Below, in pieces: positions 15,614 to 23,164 of a DNA stretch of 58,994 nucleotides. The stretch covers positions 1 through 58,994 of the forward strand of contig JAZOML010000048.1 in assembly GCA_045653945.1 (NCBI GenBank). The letters are read 5' to 3'. The stretch's first letter is position 1, and each line of letters begins with the position of its first letter. Under the pieces are notes generated by a model, which had not been told where the DNA came from, did not search any database, and was given only the letters and a program-made list of their open reading frames with translations. Position numbers and translations under genes: made by a program. The DNA is from SIG673 sp045653945 (lineage in GTDB: Bacteria; Bacillota; Clostridia; Oscillospirales; CAG-272).

Positions 15614-17716
15614 TCAGAAGCCTATCTTTCCGCTCTTCTTCTTTTCATTTATATTCGCAAATTCTTTTTCGGATACCGAGCGCTCGAAGTCTTCCTTTGT
15701 AAGCGTAATAGTGGTACACTTTGCGAGCTGACATCTCATTGCCGCCTTTGCCCACACTCTTTCAAAGAGGTTACGTACAAATCTTGCATTGCTGAATTCC
15801 TTTGCCCTTATGTACTCGTCGGAAAGCGTACTAAAGTAATTCTTTGCCGCCTCAAGCAATGCATCATCGTACTTAAACTGCTTTTTAACCATTGAAACGA
15901 ATATATCAAACAGCTGCTCTCTTGTAAAGTTAGGAAATTCTATAACGTAGGGCATTCTGCTTGCAAGACCTGCGTTACCCTGCATAAGCTTTTCCATATC
16001 GTCGGTGTAACCCGCCATAATTACAACAAAGTCAGTGCGGTGGTTTTCCATTTCCGCTATAAGGGTATCAAGTGCTTCTCTACCGTAGTCCTTGCTATCA
16101 CCATCACCCTTATAGAGCGAGTATGCCTCGTCTATAAAGAGAACAGAGCCGTATGCATCACGGCAAATACTTGCGGTCTTAGGAGCCGTTTCACCAATAT
16201 ATCTACCGCAAAGGTCGCGTCCTGCGTGTTCGTGGAAGTCGCCTATACGGAGAACTCCTCTTTCGCGAAGTATCTTACCTACAATTCTTGCAACTGTGGT
16301 TTTTCCCGTACCCGGGTTACCAACGAAGCGCATATGAATACAGGGAGCCTGCATACCCGGATTGGCACGAGCAAGTTCTATTTGTGAAACTATCTCGTTT
16401 ATGCGCTCCTTGAAATACTGTCCACCGATCATTGAATCAAGCATTTCGTAGCCACTAAGTCCAATAACCTCAACCGAGGTACAAAGTGCACTTGCATCCT
16501 TTTTGGTGATATTAAGGTCATTTTTACCCTTATTGGCATTTGAAAGCTGCTTCTTGTAAAGTAGCTCACGTACAACCTTCTTAACTGTATTAAGACCGTA
16601 GAATTTTCCGTCGCTTTTTTCTTCGTTTAAGCGCTCGTAAAAGCACTCCCAAGCGCCTGACGACATCTTAAATCCAAATCGGTTAAGCTCATTTTCAGCA
16701 TATCTTCTAAGCTCTTCCTTTGTAAACGGAGGAAAGCTTACAGAACGAACAAAGACAAGGTCGTTGAGTGATTTTCTTACTCTGTCAAGAACCTCTTTAT
16801 CGACAAAGGGTATTTTGAAAACTATTATATTTGCACCGCCGCATTTTTGAAGCTCCATAAGAAAATTCTTAAAGAGGTGGCTGCTTGTATTATTCATCCA
16901 CTCGCTGATGTCAATACATACCACTTTGAGTTTGCGTCCCCCTCTCTCAATCTCTCTCATAGCCTTAGCAAAAGGCTCCATTGAGCCATCCTTTGAGGGT
17001 TCAATCTTCAACTCGGCAATATCGTTGCTTACGTCAAAGCCAAATCTTGAGAAAAGTGCGGCGAGCGCTTGAAGGTAGGTGGTAAGCCCGCATCCGTCGT
17101 TTATAGAGAAAAGGTATGATTGGCAAAAAATAGTTTCAAAGCTCTTGTTTTGCTCGACTATCGGAAGAAGCTTACAAAGCTCTGAGGCAAGATTCTTGAA
17201 CTCCTCAGCGCCGACAAGTCCTTTGATATCGTTTAAGCATTTTTCGATATTTTCAAGCTTTCCCTTTGCTCTTTTCTCTTCGTTTTCCTTTTCAAGCGTT
17301 TGCTGCTTTTCTTTTTCCTCCTGGCTGATTTCAGCCTTATCCTCGGACTCCTTATCGGTTCCAAAGAAGCCTGAAAGTGTTGAGAGAGTTTTCTTTGCAA
17401 GGCGCTCGTCTCTTTCTTTTACGGGAGCATCCTCGCTCTTTGCGTCGTCAATCAGGTTTACGGTCAATACGCCGTCGCCTGCTTTAATTTGATAGCGTTC
17501 CTCGATAGCTTCCTTGATTTCCTTTGCTATCTTTGCGCCATCAGCATCCGAAGCAACAACATAGATAACCTCGGTAAAGGATTCGTCTTCAATCTCAAGC
17601 GCTCCATTGAAGCGTTCTCTTACAAGTGCTCCGACAAACGCTATGGGAAGCACTAAATCTTCACGGCGTTCAAGCACCCAATCGGAATTAAAGGATATTG
17701 TTAGTTTTTTACTCAT
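15614..17716 (-). CDS. CbxX/CfxQ-type AAA+ ATPase with extra degenerate module
   Basis: 700 residues. The C-terminal half (about 425-690) is a CbxX/CfxQ (SpoVK, EccA-like) AAA+ domain with intact Walker A GNPGTGKTT (about 465), Walker B VLFIDEA (about 523), and arginine-rich sensor region. The middle (about 175-410) is a second nucleotide-binding-like module with a decayed P-loop NDGCGLTT, lacking the catalytic Lys, and CIDISEW in Walker B position. That module resembles the separate 284-residue protein of the operon. A charged Glu/Lys linker (about 125-165) precedes it. The C-terminus ends GKIGF. CbxX family members remodel protein complexes, so a protein-remodelling motor is likely; the client is unknown. 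Confidence 0.85.
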   Translation of the reverse strand: MSKKLTISFNSDWVLERREDLVLPIAFVGALVRERFNGALEIEDESFTEVIYVVASDADGAKIAKEIKEAIEERYQIKAGDGVLTVNLIDDAKSEDAPVKERDERLAKKTLSTLSGFFGTDKESEDKAEISQEEKEKQQTLEKENEEKRAKGKLENIEKCLNDIKGLVGAEEFKNLASELCKLLPIVEQNKSFETIFCQSYLFSINDGCGLTTYLQALAALFSRFGFDVSNDIAELKIEPSKDGSMEPFAKAMREIERGGRKLKVVCIDISEWMNNTSSHLFKNFLMELQKCGGANIIVFKIPFVDKEVLDRVRKSLNDLVFVRSVSFPPFTKEELRRYAENELNRFGFKMSSGAWECFYERLNEEKSDGKFYGLNTVKKVVRELLYKKQLSNANKGKNDLNITKKDASALCTSVEVIGLSGYEMLDSMIGGQYFKERINEIVSQIELARANPGMQAPCIHMRFVGNPGTGKTTVARIVGKILRERGVLRIGDFHEHAGRDLCGRYIGETAPKTASICRDAYGSVLFIDEAYSLYKGDGDSKDYGREALDTLIAEMENHRTDFVVIMAGYTDDMEKLMQGNAGLASRMPYVIEFPNFTREQLFDIFVSMVKKQFKYDDALLEAAKNYFSTLSDEYIRAKEFSNARFVRNLFERVWAKAAMRCQLAKCTTITLTKEDFERSVSEKEFANINEKKKSGKIGF

Positions 17717-17742
17717 TGTCTTTCAACCGCTTTCTTTAAATA

Positions 17743-19260
17743 TTAGAAAAAATCTACGTCATCATCGTCAGAGTTATTATCGTTTGATACCTTAGCGAAC
17801 GGAGCAGGTATCTCGCCGTTTTCAACTCTTTCGTGTATCATTGCTGCAGTTACTACCGATACGGTGGGCAGTTCAAAGGGCTTAAGCTCCTTAGGTGCGA
17901 ATCCCTTGAACATTTCATAATCGTCAATATCTGCAATTTCAGTTATGATAGGATACTGTCTTGCGTGCATTATGAGGGTTTCACCCTTTTGCTTATCAAG
18001 TCGCTGAAGCTCGGATACCGAAATAAGTCTGCGCTCTACGTGGTTTTCAAGGTGAAGCGTTCCGCAAAGCTCACTGATTTCACGAAGAAGGTCAAGCTCC
18101 TTTGAGGTTAAGAATATCCAGTTATCACAGTTACCCTTTATGGTATCAGCGTCCTCACCGTATTTTCCCTTTAACTGGTGTAAGCTTTGTGCAACAAGGA
18201 AAAATCTCATATTTCTACTTCTGGATGCGGAAATCATCGAGGGCATATCGCTAAATTTAGGAAGATTACAAAACTCGTCAAGAACAAAGTTTACTCTTAC
18301 GGGAAGTCTAAATCCGGGGCATTTTTGAGCCTCGCCAATCATAAGCTCGTAAACCTGCTTTACAAACGAGGTTATGAGGAAGTGATACGTTGTTTTTTCA
18401 TCGGGAACAATAAGATATACAGCGGTCTTTTTCTTGCCGAAGCTTCTGATATCTACCGTATTACCTGAAAGCATACGCGCAAGGCTCTTTTGAGATGTAA
18501 AGATTCTGACAAGTCCGAAAAGTGTTGCGTAAACACTCTGCTTTGTACTCGTCGCGCCTGAGAATATACCGTTATAGTTAAGTGCCGCTATGCAATCCGG
18601 TTGCATCTTCTCGGTAAGCTCTTTAAGGTAATATTCATTATCAAGTCCACAAAGTGAGGCAAGACTTGCTACGTTTACCTCCTCCTCCTTTGCGCTTTCG
18701 AGAAGCAGGAGCAGGTGAGCAAGTCCGAGCGACTGTGCCATTTCCGGCCAAAAAAGGTCCTTTGTATTTGCCTTTAGCGGCGCCGCCATACCCTCCATAA
18801 AGTCGTTAAGCATAGCGGTTGCGCTATCTATATCGCCTTCCTTGTACTTTTCATAAGGTATAGCAAGAGGGTTCCACATATCTCCGCAGCCTATATCACG
18901 GAAGTTAAGAACTACCGTATCATAGCCGTTTTTATCCGCAAGTCCTGATGTTCTTGCGTAGATTTCACCCTTAGGGTCGGTTACAACGAATGACTCACCT
19001 GCTTTAATAAAGAAATTTACCGTCGGCATACAAAAGAGTCTTGTTTTCTTGGAGCCTGTCGCACCGAAAATCAGGGTGTGCGTATCCTGTCCGTCAACAT
19101 ACGCTTCCTTACCGTCGGAAAGAAGCGGAATTCCGCCGACAGGGTAGGTGTCGGCATAAAGGTCAACGTACGTGCCCGCCTTTTTCATTTCATCGTTGGT
19201 CGCCCATCTTGTCTCTTGATTTAAATTTATATATCTACCGTATTTATATGTACTTTTCAT
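17743..19260 (-). CDS. soluble VirD4/TraG-like coupling ATPase
   Basis: 505 residues. TRWATNDEMKKAG near residue 18 matches the segment that follows the membrane helices in VirD4/TraG coupling proteins. GATGSKKT (about 64-71) is the P-loop, with Lys in place of the usual second Gly, and VLDEFCNLP (about 325) is Walker B. ARQYPIITE near the end is also family-like. No N-terminal membrane helix is present, so this is a soluble form. The last residues are very acidic and end DDDDVDFF, similar in character to the SSB C-terminal tip. Family members pump DNA or protein, but no relaxase, VirB4 or channel gene lies nearby. Confidence 0.85.
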   Translation of the reverse strand: MKSTYKYGRYINLNQETRWATNDEMKKAGTYVDLYADTYPVGGIPLLSDGKEAYVDGQDTHTLIFGATGSKKTRLFCMPTVNFFIKAGESFVVTDPKGEIYARTSGLADKNGYDTVVLNFRDIGCGDMWNPLAIPYEKYKEGDIDSATAMLNDFMEGMAAPLKANTKDLFWPEMAQSLGLAHLLLLLESAKEEEVNVASLASLCGLDNEYYLKELTEKMQPDCIAALNYNGIFSGATSTKQSVYATLFGLVRIFTSQKSLARMLSGNTVDIRSFGKKKTAVYLIVPDEKTTYHFLITSFVKQVYELMIGEAQKCPGFRLPVRVNFVLDEFCNLPKFSDMPSMISASRSRNMRFFLVAQSLHQLKGKYGEDADTIKGNCDNWIFLTSKELDLLREISELCGTLHLENHVERRLISVSELQRLDKQKGETLIMHARQYPIITEIADIDDYEMFKGFAPKELKPFELPTVSVVTAAMIHERVENGEIPAPFAKVSNDNNSDDDDVDFF

Positions 19261-19278
19261 ATCCGTTACACCTCCGCA

Positions 19279-20133
19279 TTAAAATCCTATACGTTGCTTT
19301 GCAGCGGCTATATTCTTAAGGGTACGGGTTACGTACTCACTTTCCTCGGAAAATTCCTTAACGTCCTCTGCGGTAACAGTAGCCTTATTCTTAGCCTTAC
19401 TGAACACGGAATAAACTATATCCTGTGCAAGTAATTTTACCGTCTTATAGCCGTCGAAGTACTTGGTTTTACCAAGAACCTTAACGGTCTTTACTAGAAT
19501 ATCTCTTGCTTCCTGCTCAACCTCAAGTCCATAGGCAAAAATCATATCGTAAAGATACTGTGCAAATTCATCGGCAGAGGGCGCATTTATCGTAATGCTT
19601 TCCGTTCTAAGGAAGGCGGATACTACGCCGCGAAGCTCATCCATTTTTTCCTTTTTACCCTTTGAGATTGACAATACGACAAGCCACTTATCGCTGTTAT
19701 CCGAAAGGTATTCAAGGAAATCAAGAAAGTGCTTTTCCTGACAGTGTTCTATCCACTCGTCAATTTCTATGTAGGCAATTCCTCTGTATTCGTTGCGGAA
19801 GCCCGCCGCAATCCTAACCTCGGACATAAGTCTTAAAATTTCGGAAAAGGGCTGATCAGGCTTACAGTAATTGAGCTTGAACTCAAAATATCTTACGTCG
19901 CCGTAAAAGTCCATCAGATTTTCTTTATGGTAGAGAAAGTCCGAAAGAACCTCAAGAAGAGATGTTCTTCCCATACCTGAATCGGATATAAGGAAAATAT
20001 CAGGTAGCATTATCGGAGCGTTAAAAATTGACTTTTGAAGATTTTCGGAGAGCGCAGTCCATTTTTCAATGAGTGCCTTAAATTCCTTGAAGCTTTTTTG
20101 CCCCATTACTTTATCGTACAGTTTAATTGGCAT
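19279..20133 (-). CDS. AAA-like ATPase with degenerate P-loop
   Basis: 284 residues, first gene of the operon. SDSGMGRTS (about 49-57) occupies the Walker A position with Arg instead of Lys, and IEIDEW (about 121) is the Walker B region. The order and spacing of these, the SxNxW-type strand after them and the C-terminal helical part match the middle module of the 700-residue protein, so the two are paralogous. Without the P-loop Lys it may bind nucleotide weakly or act as a structural partner. The chain ends KQRIGF, close to the GKIGF end of its paralog. Function not known. Confidence 0.75.
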   Translation of the reverse strand: MPIKLYDKVMGQKSFKEFKALIEKWTALSENLQKSIFNAPIMLPDIFLISDSGMGRTSLLEVLSDFLYHKENLMDFYGDVRYFEFKLNYCKPDQPFSEILRLMSEVRIAAGFRNEYRGIAYIEIDEWIEHCQEKHFLDFLEYLSDNSDKWLVVLSISKGKKEKMDELRGVVSAFLRTESITINAPSADEFAQYLYDMIFAYGLEVEQEARDILVKTVKVLGKTKYFDGYKTVKLLAQDIVYSVFSKAKNKATVTAEDVKEFSEESEYVTRTLKNIAAAKQRIGF

Positions 20134-20164
20134 TTTGTTATCTCCTTTTAATATTATTAGTTAT

Positions 20165-20193
20165 ATAATATCATACTTTAACTGATATTTCAA
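20165..20193 (-). promoter_or_regulatory. promoter of the five-gene ATPase operon
   Basis: Minus strand TTGAAA (20188-20193), 17-base spacer, TATTAT (20165-20170). The start codon at 20133 follows with AAGGAG before it. It shows that the operon is transcribed as a separate unit, isolated from the gene upstream by a terminator. Confidence 0.75.
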
Positions 20194-20211
20194 GTAGTTT
20201 TGTACTTTTTT

Positions 20212-20250
20212 TACAAAAAACACCGAGTTACATTTAAAACTCGGCGTTTT
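20212..20250 (-). terminator. terminator after the DUF1893 gene
   Basis: AAAACACCGAGTT (20217-20229) pairs with AACTCGGCGTTTT (20238-20250) with one mismatch, and the minus-strand reading continues into TTTTTT. It lies 37 bases past the stop codon at 20287 and just upstream of the ATPase operon promoter. Confidence 0.8.
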
Positions 20251-20286
20251 GATATTGATTTTGTTATATAGCGGTTTAGATTATTT

Positions 20287-20715
20287 TTAGACAAAGTCCG
20301 AAAACTCGGCAAGTTTTTTATTTATAGCCTCAATCGCCGCTTCGGGATTGGTTATTCCCCTGACTGCCTGCTCCATTGGGCAAACGCCGTCGCCTGTGCG
20401 ATTAACAATATACGGAGATATGCTTTCATATTCAAAATCTATACCGTAATCGGCAAAGACCTGCGCTGCGCCCTCGCTAATATTTATGGCGTAGCAGTAT
20501 TTCACACCGCCCTGCACCATAACGAGCGCAGCGGCACGTCCAACCACCTTATCGATTACTTCAGAGCCAAAAAGAACATTTTCGTTAAACGCTTCAAGTA
20601 TAGGTTTTATTCCTCTAGAAAGTATGTTTTTGACCACTTTACCGTCATTTAAAACAATACAAGACGATTTGTTGTTTTTAATTTCATCTATTGCACTCAA
20701 TATCAGCTTTTTCAT
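20287..20715 (-). CDS. DUF1893-domain protein
   Basis: 142 residues. The pattern SSCIVLNDGKV, VGRAAALVMVQGGVK and NRTGDGVCPMEQAV is characteristic of DUF1893 proteins of anaerobes. The conserved Cys in GVCPME and the fold, related to cytidine-deaminase-like proteins, suggest a small-molecule or metal-binding role that is not established. The start overlaps the stop of the aldo/keto reductase gene by four bases (ATGA), and the two genes are often paired in Clostridia, so a joint redox function is plausible. Confidence 0.85.
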   Translation of the reverse strand: MKKLILSAIDEIKNNKSSCIVLNDGKVVKNILSRGIKPILEAFNENVLFGSEVIDKVVGRAAALVMVQGGVKYCYAINISEGAAQVFADYGIDFEYESISPYIVNRTGDGVCPMEQAVRGITNPEAAIEAINKKLAEFSDFV

Positions 20716-21842
20716 AGCTTATTCCTTTTAGTGTAGTCCTGCATCATTTCACTTATCTTTATATTTTGCGGACATACCTGCTCGCACGCCCGACAACCTA
20801 TACAAGCGCTTGGACGTTTATTTTCATCAAGAGCAAGGATTTTATCCTCGGCAATCCTACCTCTTATCGGGTCTCCAGTATTGTAAAGGCTGATAATATA
20901 CGGAATATCAAGCTCCATAGGGCATTTAGTCGTACAGTAGCGGCAAGAGGTGCAGGGAAGGGATTTTGATGCTATCATCTCGTCCGCAATGCCGTAAAGA
21001 AGCGAAAGCTCGTCAGCAGATAACGGTCCATCTTCACTGAATATGCTTATATTCTCTTTTAATTGGTCAATATTTGACATTCCCGACAAGGTTACTCCTA
21101 TTCCACCTATACTTTGAATATAGCGGAAGCACCACTCAGCAAGGCTACGGTCAGGCACAGCCATTTTAAGCTTGTTCTCATATTTTTTAGGCAAGGTACA
21201 AAGCGCTCCGCCACGCACAGGCTCCATAATCCAAAGCGGAATATTGAGCGATTTAAAATAATCAACCTTTGCCTTTGCATCCTGAAGCGTATAATCAAGC
21301 CAGTTAAGCTGAATTTGACAAAATTCAATAACGTCGCCATAGGCATCCATAAAACGCTTAGTGGTTTCAAGAGTTCCGTGTGTGGAAAATCCGATATGAC
21401 GTATTCTTCCTGCCTGCTTTTGAGCCTTCAGGTAGTCGTAAATACGGTGGCTACGGTCAAGATACGCATCAATATTACCCTCGCTTATACTATGAAAAAG
21501 ATAAAAATCAAAGTATTCAACACCGCATTTTTGGAGTTGCTTTTCAAAAATTTCCTCCACCTTATCTATATTTGAAAGCTCATATCCAGGGAATTTCGAG
21601 GTCAGGTAAAAGCTTTCTCTTGGGTACTTCGAGAGTATCTCACCAATAACGTATTCAGACTGACCGTTATGGTATCCCCAAGCGGTATCAAAATAATTTA
21701 TTCCGCTTTTTATAGCCAAATCAACCATTTCAGCAGTTTTTTCCTTATCAATCTCACCGTAATTCCCATTTTTTGTAGGGAGACGCATACAACCAAGACC
21801 AAGCTTCGATATTTTTGTATTTCCTAAATCAAAATAAAGCAT
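20712..21842 (-). CDS. aldo/keto reductase with C-terminal 4Fe-4S domain
   Basis: 376 residues. An AKR TIM barrel (about 1-275) with catalytic residues in GINYFDTAWGY (Asp, Tyr) and LYLF-HS region, then a ferredoxin-like tail (about 290-360) with CTSCRYCTTKCP and CIGCRACEQVCP, which provide two 4Fe-4S clusters. Such fused reductases of anaerobes couple NAD(P)H or ferredoxin to carbonyl reduction; the substrate is unknown. It lies 21 bases after the radical SAM gene and overlaps the DUF1893 gene, forming a three-gene unit. Confidence 0.9.
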   Translation of the reverse strand: MLYFDLGNTKISKLGLGCMRLPTKNGNYGEIDKEKTAEMVDLAIKSGINYFDTAWGYHNGQSEYVIGEILSKYPRESFYLTSKFPGYELSNIDKVEEIFEKQLQKCGVEYFDFYLFHSISEGNIDAYLDRSHRIYDYLKAQKQAGRIRHIGFSTHGTLETTKRFMDAYGDVIEFCQIQLNWLDYTLQDAKAKVDYFKSLNIPLWIMEPVRGGALCTLPKKYENKLKMAVPDRSLAEWCFRYIQSIGGIGVTLSGMSNIDQLKENISIFSEDGPLSADELSLLYGIADEMIASKSLPCTSCRYCTTKCPMELDIPYIISLYNTGDPIRGRIAEDKILALDENKRPSACIGCRACEQVCPQNIKISEMMQDYTKRNKL

Positions 21843-21863
21843 ATTTTCTCCATATTTAAAAAT

Positions 21864-22460
21864 TTATTTGATATATTCGCGTATTTTAAGCGGAACTCCC
21901 GATTTATCTGCAATTTCCTTGCATTTTTCAATATCATCATCGGGTATCGAGCCGTGCACAACGCTAAATGCCACGTTTTTTACGTAAGGCTTCACCTTTT
22001 TTGCGAAGTCTATAAGGGCATAAAAGGCTTCTTCTCCAAAATCGGGGTGGCAAACGTTCACGTAGTCCTTTGCGGTAGCCGTATTGAGGCTCACCGAAAC
22101 GTTATCAAATTTCCCTGCAAAATCAGGTGTAACATCTCGTCCGTAAATAAGGCAGGCGTGTCCGTTCGTATTAACTCTTATCGGAATTTGGCTTTGCTTT
22201 TTTACCTGCTCCGCTACGTATAAAATATCGTAAAGGCGAAGAGTCGGTTCACCGTAGCCGCAAAAAACTATTTCGGTGTAGTCGTTTAAATTTCTTGCGA
22301 GAATATCCGCAAGAATTTCCTCTTTTGTGGGCTCAGCATCAAGCCACAATTCTCCGTAGGTACCGTCCGCCACACTTCTTACGCAAAATTCACAAGCATT
22401 TGTGCACCTATTGGTTACATTTACGTAAAGTCCGCTTCCAACCTCATAAGTTATAGTCAT
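21864..22460 (-). CDS. radical SAM protein, TatD-associated type
   Basis: 198 residues. CTNACEFC is the CxxxCxxC cluster motif and GYGEPTLR is the GGE-type SAM-binding strand. The short size and the N-terminus (YEVGSGLYVNVTNRC) match the group often found with TatD nucleases and annotated as a TatD-associated radical SAM protein; no tatD gene is nearby. The frame opens at 22472, but GAGGG stands before ATG 22460 and nothing precedes the earlier ATG, so the later start is used. It is the first gene of the unit with the reductase and DUF1893. Confidence 0.85.
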   Translation of the reverse strand: MTITYEVGSGLYVNVTNRCTNACEFCVRSVADGTYGELWLDAEPTKEEILADILARNLNDYTEIVFCGYGEPTLRLYDILYVAEQVKKQSQIPIRVNTNGHACLIYGRDVTPDFAGKFDNVSVSLNTATAKDYVNVCHPDFGEEAFYALIDFAKKVKPYVKNVAFSVVHGSIPDDDIEKCKEIADKSGVPLKIREYIK

Positions 22461-22491
22461 ATTATCCCTCATAATCAGTTATTACACATTT

Positions 22492-22521
22492 ATTATAAAG
22501 CAAAATCCCTTGCACTGTCAA
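22492..22521 (-). promoter_or_regulatory. promoter of the radical SAM-reductase-DUF1893 unit
   Basis: Minus strand TTGACA (22516-22521), 18-base spacer, TATAAT (22492-22497). Both are exact consensus. The -35 box falls in the loop of the hairpin that follows tadA, so terminator and promoter share the same DNA. Confidence 0.8.
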
Positions 22522-22530
22522 GGGATTTTG
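22501..22530 (-). terminator. hairpin after tadA, overlapping the next promoter
   Basis: CAAAATCCCTTG (22501-22512) pairs perfectly with CAAGGGATTTTG (22519-22530), loop of six. The U-tract on the minus strand is short (CTTTATAAT), so termination may be incomplete. Confidence 0.6.
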
Positions 22531-22564
22531 AAATATTGGTTTTAGCAATCGTTTAAAATTCGGC

Positions 22565-23020
22565 TTACTTTGTACGTTTGGCTCTTACTCTAGTAAAGAA
22601 ATCCTGCATTAGCTCTCTTATTTCGTTTCCCATTACACCAAACGTCAGATGCACCTTATGGTTCAGCGGATAGCTATTGAAATTAAGCACCGAGCCAAGC
22701 GCTCCGCTTTTTGCATCGTGAAGTCCTATAACCGCCTTTTCAATACGGGAATTTATTATTGCGCCTGCACACATTGGACAAGGCTCAAGCGTTACGTACA
22801 TTGTGCAATCGGGAAGCCGCCAGCCACCAAGAGTGGCGCAAGCCTCATTAATAGCCACAATTTCGGCGTGAGCAAGTGCGTTTTTCCCAGCCTCTCTTCG
22901 GTTACATCCCTTGCCGACAATCTCGCCCTTGTGCACTATAACGCACCCAACTGGCACTTCACCGTTATTTGCAGCCTCTTTTGCAAGCTCAAGTGCGATT
23001 TTCATAAATTTTTCGTCCAT
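22565..23020 (-). CDS. tadA: tRNA-specific adenosine-34 deaminase
   Basis: 151 residues, the usual length for TadA. HAEIVAI supplies the zinc His and catalytic Glu and PCPMCAGA the two zinc Cys. The enzyme converts A34 to inosine in tRNA-Arg(ACG), allowing it to read CGN codons. The C-terminus (RELMQDFFTRVRAKRTK) is the positively charged helix that contacts tRNA. The gene stands alone and is divergent from the M23 lipoprotein gene. Confidence 0.95.
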   Translation of the reverse strand: MDEKFMKIALELAKEAANNGEVPVGCVIVHKGEIVGKGCNRREAGKNALAHAEIVAINEACATLGGWRLPDCTMYVTLEPCPMCAGAIINSRIEKAVIGLHDAKSGALGSVLNFNSYPLNHKVHLTFGVMGNEIRELMQDFFTRVRAKRTK

Positions 23021-23081
23021 TTGATATCCTCTTTGATTTGGTAATATTTTACGGGAATTTCAGTGAAAATCCGCTTATATA

Positions 23082-23110
23082 TTGAGTTTTCCTTCCTGAA
23101 ATGATATAAT
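23082..23110 (+). promoter_or_regulatory. promoter of the M23 lipoprotein gene
   Basis: TTGAGT (23082-23087), 17-base spacer, TATAAT (23105-23110). The start codon at 23165 is about 48 bases past the expected transcription start. Confidence 0.7.
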
Positions 23111-23164
23111 TATACAGTCTTGTGTGGCAAGACAAATATCATAAAGGAAAGGAGAAAACAAGCT

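Noticed and set aside
14610..20133. Conjugative element
   Set aside because: A coupling-protein-like ATPase alone is present; no relaxase, VirB4, integrase or oriT-like site was seen.
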